Below are positions 42,493 through 51,172 of a stretch of DNA of 64,000 nt, piece after piece. The stretch spans positions 8,054 through 72,053 of the forward strand of contig JBKPDW010000049.1 in NCBI GenBank assembly GCA_046728115.1. The letters are read 5' to 3'. The stretch is from CAVSWN01 sp046728115 (lineage in GTDB: Bacteria > Acidobacteriota > Vicinamibacteria > Vicinamibacterales > CAVVIG01). The notes under the pieces are model-generated. The model saw only the letters and a list, made by a program, of their open reading frames with translations, had not been told where the DNA came from and made no database searches. Numbering within the stretch: the first letter of the stretch is position 1; every line of letters starts with the position of its first letter. Both the position numbers and the translations under genes were made by a program.

Positions 42493-43767
42493 ATGCTGAT
42501 GAAACGATTCGTACTCGCGTCTTTGCTCGTTGCGGCCGTGATCGCGGCGGCGACATTTCGAAGTTCTGCCGCCGCGCCCGCCTGCGATCCCGATAACGGA
42601 GGTCTCACGCTCCGGCAGGGTTTCTGCGCCGCTGTCGTCGCGACTGATGTCGGCCTCGCCCGCCATCTCGTCGTCGCGCCGAATGGCGATGTGTTCGTGT
42701 CGACGGAAGGTGGACGCGGCGGCGGCGGGGGAGTCGTCGCGCTGCGTGACACGGACGGCGACGGCAAACTCGACAAGCGCGAGAAATTTGGTGAGGGGAG
42801 CGCTACCGGCATCGCGCTGCGCAACGGCTACATCTACTACGCGACCACCACGTCCATCGTGCGCTACAAGCTGGCCGCCGGCGAACTGCTGCCGTCCGGC
42901 GGCCCCGAGATGATCGCCGAGGGGCTCACCGATCGACGGCAGCACGCCGAGAAAGGGCTGGCGTTCGACGGCAAAGGCGGAGTGTATGTGAACATCGGCG
43001 CGCCATCCAATGCATGCCAGCAGCCGGATCGCCAGCCGAAGGTGCCGGGGCAGGATCCATGTCCACTGCTCGACATCGCCGGTGGTGTCTGGCGCTTCGA
43101 CGAAAACAAGCTGGGACAGAAGCAGGCCGACGGAAAGCGCTATGCGACCGGCTTGCGCCAGCTGCCTGGATTGACGTGGTACAACGGGTCGCTCTGGGTG
43201 GCGATGCACAACCGCGACTCGCTGGACACGCTGTGGCCGGGACAGTTCACGGCGGAGCAGAACGCCGAGTGGCCCGCGGAGTACCTGCTCAAGGTGACCG
43301 AAGGAGCGAATTTCGGATGGCCGTACTGCTTCTACAACCTCGCGGAAGGCAAGCTCGTGACGAATCCGGAGTACGGCGGCGACGGCAAGAAAACCGATCG
43401 CTGCGCATCGTTCACACCGCCGACCGTGGCGTTCCCGGCGCACTGGGCGCCCAACGACCTGCTTTTCTACACCGGCACGCAGTTCCCGAAACCGTATCAG
43501 GGCGGCGTGTTCGTCGCGTTCCACGGATCGTGGAACCGCGCGCCGCTTCCGATGGCTGGGTACAACGTGACGTTCGTACCGTTCTCGGGAGACAAACCCT
43601 CCGGAAAGTACGAGGTGTTCGCGGATGGATTCGCCGGTAAGACGCCGTTGATGAGTCCAGGCGAGGCTGCCGCGCGTCCCGGCGGCCTCGCGATGGGGCC
43701 CGACGGATCGCTCTACATCACCGAGGATACGAAAGGAAAGATCTGGCGCGTGATGTACAAGAAGTGA
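42493..43767 (+). CDS. Exported PQQ-dependent sugar dehydrogenase-like protein
   Basis: A 424-residue secreted six-bladed propeller of the soluble glucose dehydrogenase (GdhB)/sorbosone dehydrogenase group. Signal peptide residues about 1-28. Landmarks: GLARHLVVAPNGDVFVSTEGG, RQHAEKGLAFDGKGGVYVN, a YATGLRQLPGLTWYNGSLWV blade, GANFGWPYCFYN, and late PGGLAMGPDGSLYITED. A Gly-rich RGGGGG stretch occurs in blade 1 near residue 75. Two adjacent ATGs (42493, 42499) are possible starts, with GGAG upstream. It oxidises sugars or related alcohols with PQQ in the periplasm; no PQQ biosynthesis genes are present here. Confidence 0.85.
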   Translation: MLMKRFVLASLLVAAVIAAATFRSSAAAPACDPDNGGLTLRQGFCAAVVATDVGLARHLVVAPNGDVFVSTEGGRGGGGGVVALRDTDGDGKLDKREKFGEGSATGIALRNGYIYYATTTSIVRYKLAAGELLPSGGPEMIAEGLTDRRQHAEKGLAFDGKGGVYVNIGAPSNACQQPDRQPKVPGQDPCPLLDIAGGVWRFDENKLGQKQADGKRYATGLRQLPGLTWYNGSLWVAMHNRDSLDTLWPGQFTAEQNAEWPAEYLLKVTEGANFGWPYCFYNLAEGKLVTNPEYGGDGKKTDRCASFTPPTVAFPAHWAPNDLLFYTGTQFPKPYQGGVFVAFHGSWNRAPLPMAGYNVTFVPFSGDKPSGKYEVFADGFAGKTPLMSPGEAAARPGGLAMGPDGSLYITEDTKGKIWRVMYKK

Positions 43768-43811
43768 GAAGGACAGTCGCAACCTCCGTCCCCGCGGCAA
43801 CCTCCCTCTAA

Positions 43812-43863
43812 TCGCAAAGGCCGCCAAGGCCCGCAAAGACAAGTCAATCTTTGCGGCTTGGCG
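43812..43863. repeat. Inverted-repeat array of CGCAAAG/CGCCAAG units
   Basis: CGCCAAG (43822-43828) and CGCAAAG (43832-43838) pair with CTTTGCG (43849-43855) and CTTGGCG (43857-43863). Another hairpin-forming array in the gap between the sugar dehydrogenase and SDR genes. Confidence 0.65.
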
Positions 43864-43938
43864 AGCTGTGCGTCCAAAATCACATGTGAAAGACGTAATG
43901 TGTCGGTTCGTGATTTCGCTTCGTGGCAGGTCTGAATC

Positions 43939-44685
43939 ATGAGCCGGGTGCTGCTGGTCACTGGCGGCAGCCGAGGCATCGGCGCGGCGACCGCAGCGCT
44001 GGCTGCCGAGCGCGGCTACGCGGTGTGCGTGAATTATCGCGTCAACGCGCAAGCGGCTGGCGCCGTCGTCGCCGGCATCGAACGCGCGGGCGGGCGCGCG
44101 ATTGCCGTTCCAGCCGACGTCTCGTCCGAGGCGGACGTCGTGCGCCTGTTCGACACCGTCAGCGAGTGGCTCGGCTCGCTCACGGCTCTCGTCAACAACG
44201 CAGGCATCCTGGAGCAGCAGACCCGCGTCGAACACATGGACGCCGCCAGGCTCCAACGCGTGTTCGCAACCAATATCACGGGTGCGTTTCTCTGCGCGCG
44301 CGAAGCCGTACGTCGCATGTCGACGGCACATGGCGGCGCCGGCGGCGCGATCGTCAACGTCTCGTCACGTGCGGCGCAGCTCGGATCGCCGAACGAGTAC
44401 GTGGACTATGCGGCGTCGAAAGCCGCGCTCGACACGTTGACCGTCGGCCTGTCGCGCGAGGTCGCCGCCGAAGGCATTCGCGTCAACGGCGTCCGTGCCG
44501 GAGTGATCTACACCGACATCCACACCAGCGGCGGCGAGCCGGGCCGCGTCGACCGCATCGGGCCGACCGTGCCGATGCGGAGAGGCGGCGAAGCCATCGA
44601 AGTGGCGCGCGCCATTCTCTGGCTGCTCTCAGATGAGGCGTCGTATTCGACGGGAACGTTCATCGACGTCGCGGGAGGGCGATAA
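43939..44685 (+). CDS. Short-chain dehydrogenase/reductase (SDR)
   Basis: A 248-residue classical SDR with every landmark: TGGSRGIG nucleotide-binding loop (about 8-15), ADVSS, NNAG (about 89-92), catalytic Ser in VNVSS, and YAASK (Tyr, Lys). C-terminal SYSTGTFIDVAGGR is typical of the FabG/glucose-1-dehydrogenase type. NADP(H) is favoured by the Arg after the glycine motif. It acts on unknown carbonyls or alcohols. It is followed by a heptamer array and convergent with the cupin gene. Confidence 0.9.
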   Translation: MSRVLLVTGGSRGIGAATAALAAERGYAVCVNYRVNAQAAGAVVAGIERAGGRAIAVPADVSSEADVVRLFDTVSEWLGSLTALVNNAGILEQQTRVEHMDAARLQRVFATNITGAFLCAREAVRRMSTAHGGAGGAIVNVSSRAAQLGSPNEYVDYAASKAALDTLTVGLSREVAAEGIRVNGVRAGVIYTDIHTSGGEPGRVDRIGPTVPMRRGGEAIEVARAILWLLSDEASYSTGTFIDVAGGR

Positions 44686-44698
44686 CAGCACGTTCAAC

Positions 44699-44733
44699 CC
44701 TAGCACCCGGCACCTAGCACCTGGCACCACGCT
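44699..44733. repeat. Heptamer array (5 x 7 bp) between convergent genes
   Basis: CCTAGCA, CCCGGCA, CCTAGCA, CCTGGCA, CCACGCT: five units with no inverted half. Lies between the SDR and cupin stops. Confidence 0.75.
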
Positions 44734-44735
44734 TT

Positions 44736-45098
44736 TCAGTTATCCCTCCGCACCGTCTCCGCTGAGAACGCCGGCAGGCAGACGGCGATGTACTCCGCGC
44801 CGTCAGGTCCGGGCGTGCTGTAACGGATCCACTCACCGGGCGCGGTGACGACGGCCTGGCCGGCGTGCACGTCGATCGCGCCGCCTTCGTGCTCCACCCG
44901 GACCATGCCGCGCAGCACGACGGTGATTTCCTCGAATTCCGGCCGCTGCCCCGGTTCCTCCCAGCCCGATGGCGAGGTCATCCGCGCAACGCTGACCTGC
45001 GCGTGGCCGGAGTTCACGCGGCCGGCGAATTCTTCGATTCGCTTGGGCTTCGTGCCGGCGGCGGCGATGACGGTGGGTGCAGGAATCAATCGAGGCAT
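44736..45098 (-). CDS. Small cupin-domain protein
   Basis: A 120-residue single-cupin protein. The first cupin motif is diverged (EEPGQRPEFEEITVVLRGMV, with Glu residues in place of histidines) and the second contains VVTAPGEWIRYST. Such cupins act as sensors or sugar/ligand isomerases; no enzyme assignment is justified. The ATG at 45098 follows a non-conserved upstream stretch. It is divergent from the cystathionine beta-synthase gene. Confidence 0.75.
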   Translation of the reverse strand: MPRLIPAPTVIAAAGTKPKRIEEFAGRVNSGHAQVSVARMTSPSGWEEPGQRPEFEEITVVLRGMVRVEHEGGAIDVHAGQAVVTAPGEWIRYSTPGPDGAEYIAVCLPAFSAETVRRDN

Positions 45099-45201
45099 AC
45101 ATGCACGACGTACAACGCAGGGTCCGTTGAGCACGCAGATCAACATGTTCTCTGGTTGTCTGCGGAATCCGCGTCCTCGGCGCGTCGTCCGTTCGGGGGA
45201 G

Positions 45202-45207
45202 TATAGA
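45202..45207 (+). promoter_or_regulatory. -10 element of the cystathionine beta-synthase gene
   Basis: TATAGA ends 8 bases before the GTG at 45216; no Shine-Dalgarno is present, so transcription probably starts at or near the start codon. Confidence 0.45.
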
Positions 45208-45215
45208 CTGGGTCC

Positions 45216-46583
45216 GTGAAGAAAATTTGCGACACGATCCTTGATGCCATCGGCGGCACGCCGATGGTGCGCATCAACCGTATCACCGGTGGACTCGTCG
45301 AGGGAACCGTGCTCGCCAAGATCGAAACCTTCAACCCCGGCAATTCAATCAAGGACCGCATGGCGGTGAAGATGGTTGAGGATGCCGAGCGAGCCGGACT
45401 CCTCAAGCCGGGCGGTACGATCGTCGAAGGCACATCCGGCAACACCGGTATGGGTCTCGCGATTACCGCGGTCGTGAAGGGCTACAGATGCGTGTTCACG
45501 ACGACTGATAAGCAATCCAAGGAGAAAATCGACGCGCTCAAGGCGTTCGGCGCCGAAGTGATCGTGTGTCCGACGAACGTCGACCCGGAGGATCCTCGGT
45601 CGTACTATTCGGTGTCGTCGCGACTCGAGAAAGAAATTGCCAACTCCTGGAAGGCCAACCAGTACGACAACCTGTCCAACACGCAGGCACACTACGAGCA
45701 GACGGCGCCCGAAATCTGGTCGCAGACCGATGGGCGCATCACACATCTCGTGGTCGGCGTCGGCACGGGCGGAACGATCTCAGGCATCGGCCGGTACCTG
45801 AAGGAGCGCAATCCGAAGATCAAAGTGTGGGGCATCGATACCTACGGATCGGTGTTCAAGAAATACAAGGAAACCGGCATCTTCGACAAAAACGAAATCT
45901 ATCCGTACATCACCGAGGGCATCGGCGAGGACTTTCTGCCCAAGAACGTTGACTTCAGCGTCATCGACCATTTCGAGAAGGTCACCGACAAAGACGCCGC
46001 TGTCATGACGCGGCGCCTCGCGCGCGAGGAAGGCATCTTTGCCGGGAACTCCGCCGGATCGGCAATGGCGGGCCTGCTGCAGTTGAAGCACAACTTCACG
46101 CCTGACGATGTAATCGTGGTCGTGTTTCACGACCACGGATCGCGATATCTTGCCAAGATGTACAACGACGATTGGATGCGCGAAAAAGGCTTTCTCGAAA
46201 AGAGCGGCATGACGGCGCGCGATCTGGTGGCCGCGCGGCTGTCAGGCGAACTGTGCGCGATCGAGGCGAACGAGCCGGTGGAGCACGCGCTGCGAATGAT
46301 GAGCGAGCAAGACTTCTCTCAGATTTCGATCACCCGCGACAAGCGCCTGGTCGGATCGCTCAACGAAACGCACCTGTATGAAATGCTCGTGCAGGATCCC
46401 CGCGTGAAGTCCCATCCGGTCGAGTCGATCATGCAGCCCGCGTTTCCCTTCGTCGACATCTCGACGCCCGTCGATTTGCTCCAGACGATGATTACACCGC
46501 AGAACCCGGCCGTCCTGGTCCGGGACTTCAAAACGGACAAAACGTTCATCATCACGCGATCGGATCTGATTCGCGTGCTGTAG
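45216..46583 (+). CDS. Cystathionine beta-synthase-type PLP enzyme with CBS pair
   Basis: A 455-residue enzyme combining a cysteine-synthase-fold catalytic domain (residues 1-325) with a C-terminal pair of CBS domains (about 330-455), the architecture of eukaryotic-like cystathionine beta-synthase. PLP-Lys46 in NPGNSIKDRMA, substrate loop GTSGNTGMGLA and phosphate loop GTGGTISG are intact. It would condense serine and homocysteine to cystathionine, or act as an O-acetylserine sulfhydrylase-like enzyme; a neighbouring cystathionine gamma-lyase is absent. The CBS pair may sense adenosyl ligands. GTG start, 8 bases after TATAGA. The membrane patatin gene follows after 9 bases, so it is probably cotranscribed. 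Confidence 0.88.
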   Translation: MKKICDTILDAIGGTPMVRINRITGGLVEGTVLAKIETFNPGNSIKDRMAVKMVEDAERAGLLKPGGTIVEGTSGNTGMGLAITAVVKGYRCVFTTTDKQSKEKIDALKAFGAEVIVCPTNVDPEDPRSYYSVSSRLEKEIANSWKANQYDNLSNTQAHYEQTAPEIWSQTDGRITHLVVGVGTGGTISGIGRYLKERNPKIKVWGIDTYGSVFKKYKETGIFDKNEIYPYITEGIGEDFLPKNVDFSVIDHFEKVTDKDAAVMTRRLAREEGIFAGNSAGSAMAGLLQLKHNFTPDDVIVVVFHDHGSRYLAKMYNDDWMREKGFLEKSGMTARDLVAARLSGELCAIEANEPVEHALRMMSEQDFSQISITRDKRLVGSLNETHLYEMLVQDPRVKSHPVESIMQPAFPFVDISTPVDLLQTMITPQNPAVLVRDFKTDKTFIITRSDLIRVL

Positions 46584-46592
46584 AGTGAGGCC

Positions 46593-48635
46593 GTGTCGCC
46601 CTCGACGGCCGTCGCCGGCACGGCCACCGTCCCGAGAATTCATCGGCCGACACCGCGTTGGCTGCTGTACGCCTACTTCCTGCGCACGCAGATCGTCACG
46701 GTCATCGTGCTCGTGGTGCTGCCCATCGCCGCGCTCCACGGGCGTGCGGCGCCGCTCCTGAATGGCCTGTTCGACATCAACTATGAAACGCGGTGGCTCG
46801 AAGCGCTGGCCATGTTCATCACCGGCTACGTCGTCGTCACGCTGGGCGGCGCCATCGCCACGACGACGTGGACGACAATCGTCAACGCACCCCAACGGTT
46901 CGAAGTGGACGTCTGGCCGGCGCTCCCGGAGTTCGTGCCGCGCTGGGCCAACGTGGCGGCGGTTCTGCCGGGCGCTGTCTCAATCGTTGCCGCAATCCGG
47001 CACTCGTGGTCGGCTTCGGGCGTTCCGCCGGCTCACTTGATCGTTGGCGCGCTCGGCGGCGGCGTGATGGCATTCCTGCCGATCGAGTACGCGCGGAAGC
47101 ATTTCGCGAACAGTCCCGAACCTGGAGCGTTCATGAAGTGGCTCTCGCGGCATCCGAACGTCGGAGCGGGATATGTCAAACCGGACGGAGCAATCCGGCC
47201 TGGCCATCGAATCGCCGCTGCGGCATTCGGCCTCACGTTGCTCTTGTACATCGCGGTGGGGTTCGGCAAGTTCCTCCGGATCGGAGAACCCGCAGTCGTG
47301 CCGACGATCGCGGCGGTCCTGCTGTTGCTGATGCTTGGGTGCTGGGTTGTGAGTGCCTGCACGTTCTTTTTCGATCGCTACCGCGTGCCGGTGTTCAGCC
47401 CGCTGCTGCTGCTTCCTATTGCGACATCATTTGCGGCCTGGTCGGATCACTTCTATCGGACGGAGCCCCATCAGCCTCGGTGGAGTCCGCGGCCCGGGGA
47501 AGCGCTCGGTCTGTCGAACGGACCGATTATCGTCGTCGCTGCCGACGGCGGTGGGATTCAGGCCGCCGCGTGGTCGGCGCAAGTTCTTACGGGATTGACC
47601 GCGCAGCTGCACCGCGAGCTCGGTGCCGATCGCTTCGGCCCATCGGTACGGCTCATCAGCTCCGTGTCCGGCGGCGGCATAGGCGCGATGTACTTCGTCA
47701 ACCAGTATCAGAACGGCCACCCGGCGGGAGACCTGTCGAAGGTCGTCCGCAATGCCGAGGCGTCGAGCCTGGACGATGTGGCGTGGGGCGCGGCCTATCC
47801 AGACACCCTCCGCACGGTGCTGCCGGTATTCTGGTCGGACCGCGGGCAGGCGCTGGAGTGGGCGTGGAAGCGCGACGGCGGCGTCGCGACGCGTCTCGCC
47901 GACTGGCGCGCTGATGTGTGGAACGGGAAGCGGCCGTCGAATATTTTTAACGCGACAATCGTCGATTCCGGCGAGCGGCTGCTGATGGGGACGTCGATGC
48001 TGACGAGCGGCGTCGGCCGTCGCAATTTCGAAGAACTCTACGATCGGGCGGATCTCGAGGTCGTCACGGCGGCGCGTTTGTCGGCTGGGTTCACGTACGT
48101 CTCGCCGGCCGCGCGGTCCGACCTCCCGGCATCCGTTCCATACGCGAGCTTGCACATCGTCGATGGCGGCTATTACGACAACTACGGCATGTCCACGTTG
48201 ATGGAATGGTTGCACGAAGGGCTCCTGGAGCTCTGGCCGCGCCCCGGCCGCGTGCTCGTGGTTCAGATTCGGAGCGCCCCGCCATCGGAGGCCTTGGTCG
48301 CCGGCGACGAGCGCGGATGGTTCTACCAGGCCTGGGCCCCGTTGGCCGCGATGCTCCACGTGCGCACGACGGGTCAGCTGTCGCATAACCGGGAGGAGTT
48401 TCAGCGCCTGCAGGAGTTATGGGGGCGGTATGGTGTCGAGATCGACAACGCCGTATTTCAGTTCTGCGGCAGCAACCCGCCGTTGTCGTGGCACATGACC
48501 GCGCGCGAGCGGGCTGCGATCACCGCGCAGTGGGATCGCGAGGTCGCGCAGCCCGCCGGCCTCGATGTCGTCCGGCGGTTCCTGAAGGGGGAGCCGGTTC
48601 CGAATACGCCTGCCTGGGTGTCATGCGGGCAGTAG
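46593..48635 (+). CDS. Membrane-anchored patatin-like phospholipase
   Basis: A 680-residue protein. Residues about 20-300 contain roughly six hydrophobic segments (for example QIVTVIVLVVLPIAAL, LTLLLYIAVGFGKFL, AAVLLLLMLGCWVVSACTFF). Residues about 315-640 carry a patatin-like domain: oxyanion loop AADGGGIQAAAW, nucleophile Ser359 in SSVSGGGIGAM, and Asp524 in IVDGGYYDNYG. The order GGG, G/S-x-S-x-G, DGG is complete, so acyl-hydrolase activity on membrane lipids is plausible. GTG 46593 lies 9 bases after the cystathionine beta-synthase stop. I know no reason for the pairing. Confidence 0.8.
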   Translation: MSPSTAVAGTATVPRIHRPTPRWLLYAYFLRTQIVTVIVLVVLPIAALHGRAAPLLNGLFDINYETRWLEALAMFITGYVVVTLGGAIATTTWTTIVNAPQRFEVDVWPALPEFVPRWANVAAVLPGAVSIVAAIRHSWSASGVPPAHLIVGALGGGVMAFLPIEYARKHFANSPEPGAFMKWLSRHPNVGAGYVKPDGAIRPGHRIAAAAFGLTLLLYIAVGFGKFLRIGEPAVVPTIAAVLLLLMLGCWVVSACTFFFDRYRVPVFSPLLLLPIATSFAAWSDHFYRTEPHQPRWSPRPGEALGLSNGPIIVVAADGGGIQAAAWSAQVLTGLTAQLHRELGADRFGPSVRLISSVSGGGIGAMYFVNQYQNGHPAGDLSKVVRNAEASSLDDVAWGAAYPDTLRTVLPVFWSDRGQALEWAWKRDGGVATRLADWRADVWNGKRPSNIFNATIVDSGERLLMGTSMLTSGVGRRNFEELYDRADLEVVTAARLSAGFTYVSPAARSDLPASVPYASLHIVDGGYYDNYGMSTLMEWLHEGLLELWPRPGRVLVVQIRSAPPSEALVAGDERGWFYQAWAPLAAMLHVRTTGQLSHNREEFQRLQELWGRYGVEIDNAVFQFCGSNPPLSWHMTARERAAITAQWDREVAQPAGLDVVRRFLKGEPVPNTPAWVSCGQ

Positions 48636-48834
48636 ATCTCAGGCAGACCGCCGCTCAACGGCGCTCGAAGATCCAGACGTTGTCCTGGTCTCGCCCGTTT
48701 CCCCGGAGTTGTCGACAGCGTGCGAGCAGAGAACCCTTGGCGGCTCGGCGCCAGTTCCGCAATCGCGACTTAGTGCGGAACGTCGCGGCGCTGACGGCGC
48801 AGAACACCCTTGAGCGGGCGGGCGAGGCTCGACG

Positions 48835-49278
48835 TCAGCGACAATCACACTGGGGACAGCCTTTGTCGAAGATGATCTTCCAGCTGCCGCCCTCGCGACG
48901 CCACACGGAGTTGAACGTGCCGACCCGTCTGCCAGTGGGATCCTTGACCGGGCCGGTACTGAGCGCCAGCGTGCCCGAGTCGAGGACTTCGACGCGCTCC
49001 GGTTCCCAGGAGAACGGCGCCTGCGGTCCGTCGTAGAGCCGCTTCCAGGCGGCTGCGACCGCCTGCTTGCCCCTCAGCGTCGGCCCCTCCGGCATGAACA
49101 CGGTGTCTTCCGATAGAAACGACACGAACGCCGCGTGGTCGCGGTCGGCCATCGTCTTCGCAAACGCGCGCTCGACCGCGCGGACCTCGTCCGCGATGGC
49201 GGCCGCATTTGATTGAGCTCGCGCCGGCGCCAATGGCATCGCGACGAGGAAAGCCAGACACGCGATCAGTGATTTCAT
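48835..49278 (-). CDS. Exported SgcJ/EcaC-type (SnoaL-like) protein
   Basis: A 147-residue exported NTF2-fold protein. Signal peptide residues 1-21; then VRAVERAFAKTMADRDHAAF, VSFLSEDTVFMPEGPTLRGKQAVAAAWK (in pieces) and SVWRREGGSWKIIFDKG, the pattern of DUF4440/SgcJ families. It ends in a Cys-Pro-Gln-Cys-Asp-Cys motif, an unusual cysteine-rich tail. Role unknown. The ATG at 49278 is 17 bases from the divergent aminopeptidase; reverse-strand CATAAT 8 bases upstream suggests a leaderless start. The gap on its other side (48636-48834) holds no supported gene. Confidence 0.8.
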   Translation of the reverse strand: MKSLIACLAFLVAMPLAPARAQSNAAAIADEVRAVERAFAKTMADRDHAAFVSFLSEDTVFMPEGPTLRGKQAVAAAWKRLYDGPQAPFSWEPERVEVLDSGTLALSTGPVKDPTGRRVGTFNSVWRREGGSWKIIFDKGCPQCDCR

Positions 49279-49295
49279 GGGTAACATTATGGCCG
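49279..49295. promoter_or_regulatory. 17-bp divergent promoter with overlapping -10 elements
   Basis: The ATGs of the SgcJ-like gene (49278, leftward) and the aminopeptidase (49296, rightward) are 17 bases apart. Within the gap ACATTATG gives CATTAT for the rightward and CATAAT for the leftward direction, overlapping by four bases. Both transcripts would be leaderless or nearly so. Confidence 0.45.
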
Positions 49296-50552
49296 ATGAA
49301 AATGGATGAACGGCTGGAAGCGTACGCAGACCTCGCTGTCAGGGTCGCCCTGAACCTACAGCCGGGACAGCGATTGCTGATCGTCGGTCCGCTGATGCAC
49401 GGCGGCGTCTCGCTCGAGGCGGCGCCGGTTGTGCGACACATCGCCGCGGCCGCGTATCGTGCGGGCGCAGAGTTGGTCGAGGCGATCTGGGGCGACGAGC
49501 CGCTGCAGCTGACGCGCTTCCGCTACGCGCGCGCCGACACGTTCGTTGCGTTCTCGGCGTGGCTTCCGGCGGCGCTGGCGCAGCACGCAGAGGCCGGGAA
49601 CGCCGTGCTCTCGGTGTACGCGAACGATCCGGATCTGCTGGAGCACGAATCCGCGGAGCTCGCGGGCATGCTGCAACAGACCACGTCGCGCAGCGTGATG
49701 GCCTTCCGCGAGTTGATTTCGCGCAATCACACGAACTGGGCCGTGATTGCGGCCGCGGGCGAGGCGTGGGCGTCGAAAGTCTTTCCAGAGGCGCCGCCGC
49801 CGGAGCGGTTCGCTCGTTTGTGGGACGCCATTGCGCATTTGTGCCGGCTCGACCGTACCGATCCGATTGCGGCCTGGCAGGATCATCTGGCGGAGCTCTC
49901 GGCGCGAAGCGGCGCGCTCAATCGCAGCCGGTACTCCGCGCTGAGATTCGTCGGTCCGGGAACCGATCTCACCGTCGGACTGCCCGCCGGACACATCTGG
50001 GTCAGCGGCGCGTCGACGAGCCGCAACAACATTCGCTTCGTGCCGAATCTTCCGACGGAAGAAGTGTTCACCATCGCCGATCGCTGCCGCGTCTCTGGAA
50101 ACGTGCGTGCGACCAAACCGCTCAACTACGCCGGGACGCTCATCGAAGATTTCAGTCTCCGCTTCGAAGATGGGCGCGTCGTCCATCTCTCGGCCCGACG
50201 CGGCGAATCGGTGCTGCGTCAGCTGGTCGATACCGACGCCGCCGCCGGACGGTTGGGAGAAGTCGCGCTCGTGCCACACTCGTCGCCGATCGCACAGTCC
50301 GGGCGGCTCTTCTACAACACGCTCTTCGACGAAAACGCGGCCAGCCACGTCGCCCTGGGTACGGCCTACAAGTTCACGCTGAGCGGCGCGGACGCGATGA
50401 GCAACGAAGAGTTCGAACGGGCTGGCGGTAATCGGAGCGCCGTGCACGTAGATTTCATGATTGGCTCGGCGGATCTTGACGTCGACGGCGTGCGCGACGA
50501 CGGCACAGCTGAACCGTTGATGCGCCGCGGAGGGTGGGTCGCGGCGGTCTGA
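49296..50552 (+). CDS. M29-family (AmpS-type) metallo-aminopeptidase
   Basis: A 418-residue cytosolic aminopeptidase of the thermophilic M29 family. Characteristic blocks are present: FVPNLPTEEVFTIADRCRVSGNVRATKPL (in pieces), with the metal ligand Glu in PTEEV; ALGTAYKFTLSGADAMSNEE; and NRSAVHVDFMIGSADLDVDG with the His/Asp ligands. The N-terminal half binds the peptide. It should remove N-terminal residues using two metal ions. ATGs at 49296 and 49302 are possible starts; there is no Shine-Dalgarno. It shares a very short promoter region with the divergent SgcJ-like gene. Confidence 0.88.
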   Translation: MKMDERLEAYADLAVRVALNLQPGQRLLIVGPLMHGGVSLEAAPVVRHIAAAAYRAGAELVEAIWGDEPLQLTRFRYARADTFVAFSAWLPAALAQHAEAGNAVLSVYANDPDLLEHESAELAGMLQQTTSRSVMAFRELISRNHTNWAVIAAAGEAWASKVFPEAPPPERFARLWDAIAHLCRLDRTDPIAAWQDHLAELSARSGALNRSRYSALRFVGPGTDLTVGLPAGHIWVSGASTSRNNIRFVPNLPTEEVFTIADRCRVSGNVRATKPLNYAGTLIEDFSLRFEDGRVVHLSARRGESVLRQLVDTDAAAGRLGEVALVPHSSPIAQSGRLFYNTLFDENAASHVALGTAYKFTLSGADAMSNEEFERAGGNRSAVHVDFMIGSADLDVDGVRDDGTAEPLMRRGGWVAAV

Positions 50553-50594
50553 CTGGTACGGCTCATGAAATAGAAACCGCGCCGAGGAGGCACG

Positions 50595-51161
50595 GTGAAC
50601 CTATTTCACTCCATCTCGACCGCGACACAGCTCGCTGTCGTCCTCGCGACGTGTGGCAGCGGGCCCGCCGCAGCCCGGCAAGCGATCGACGCGCGTGCGC
50701 AGGCCCTTGCCGACTTCAAAACCCGCGTCGACAAGTACGTCGCGTTGCGCAGCAAGGCGGACGACACGGCGCCGCCGCTGAAGAAAACCGAAGACCCCCG
50801 AAAGATTCGCGAGGCCCAGCAGGCGCTCGTCGAGCGCATCGGCGCCGCACGCTCCGGCGCCAGACAAGGCGATATCTTCACGCCCGAGGTGACCGCCGAA
50901 TTCAAGCGGCTGCTGCGCCCCGAGGTCAAGGAGCCAGGAACGAAGGCGGTGATGAAGGACGACAAGCCGCAGGTGGTCACCTTCAACATAAACGGGCCGT
51001 ACCCCGACAAGCAGTCCCTGGCGACGGTGCCGCCCAACATTCTGGCAAGCCTGCCGCCGCTGCCCAAGGACATCGACTATCGCTTCGTTGACAAGCACCT
51101 CATCCTGCGCGACGCCCGCGCGAACACGATCATCGACTACATCCCCAACGCCATTCCGTGA
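50595..51161 (+). CDS. Exported hypothetical protein of acidobacterial type
   Basis: A 188-residue protein with a signal-like N-terminus (LAVVLATCGSGPAAA) and no domain I can name. The C-terminal third (PPNILASLPPLPKDIDYRFVDKHLILRDARANTIIDYIPNAIP, quoted in pieces) looks like a compact beta region and is the best-conserved-looking part. A strong GAGGAGG 5 bases upstream fixes the GTG. It lies 11 bases upstream of the metallophosphatase gene, so the two are probably one transcript. A cysteine at the signal junction could be a lipoprotein site, but the lipobox is weak. Confidence 0.6.
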   Translation: MNLFHSISTATQLAVVLATCGSGPAAARQAIDARAQALADFKTRVDKYVALRSKADDTAPPLKKTEDPRKIREAQQALVERIGAARSGARQGDIFTPEVTAEFKRLLRPEVKEPGTKAVMKDDKPQVVTFNINGPYPDKQSLATVPPNILASLPPLPKDIDYRFVDKHLILRDARANTIIDYIPNAIP

Positions 51162-51172
51162 CGGAGCACGCC

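Noticed and set aside
48636..48834. tRNA gene in the gap after the patatin gene
   Set aside because: No T-loop GTTCGA-type sequence or cloverleaf stems could be found.
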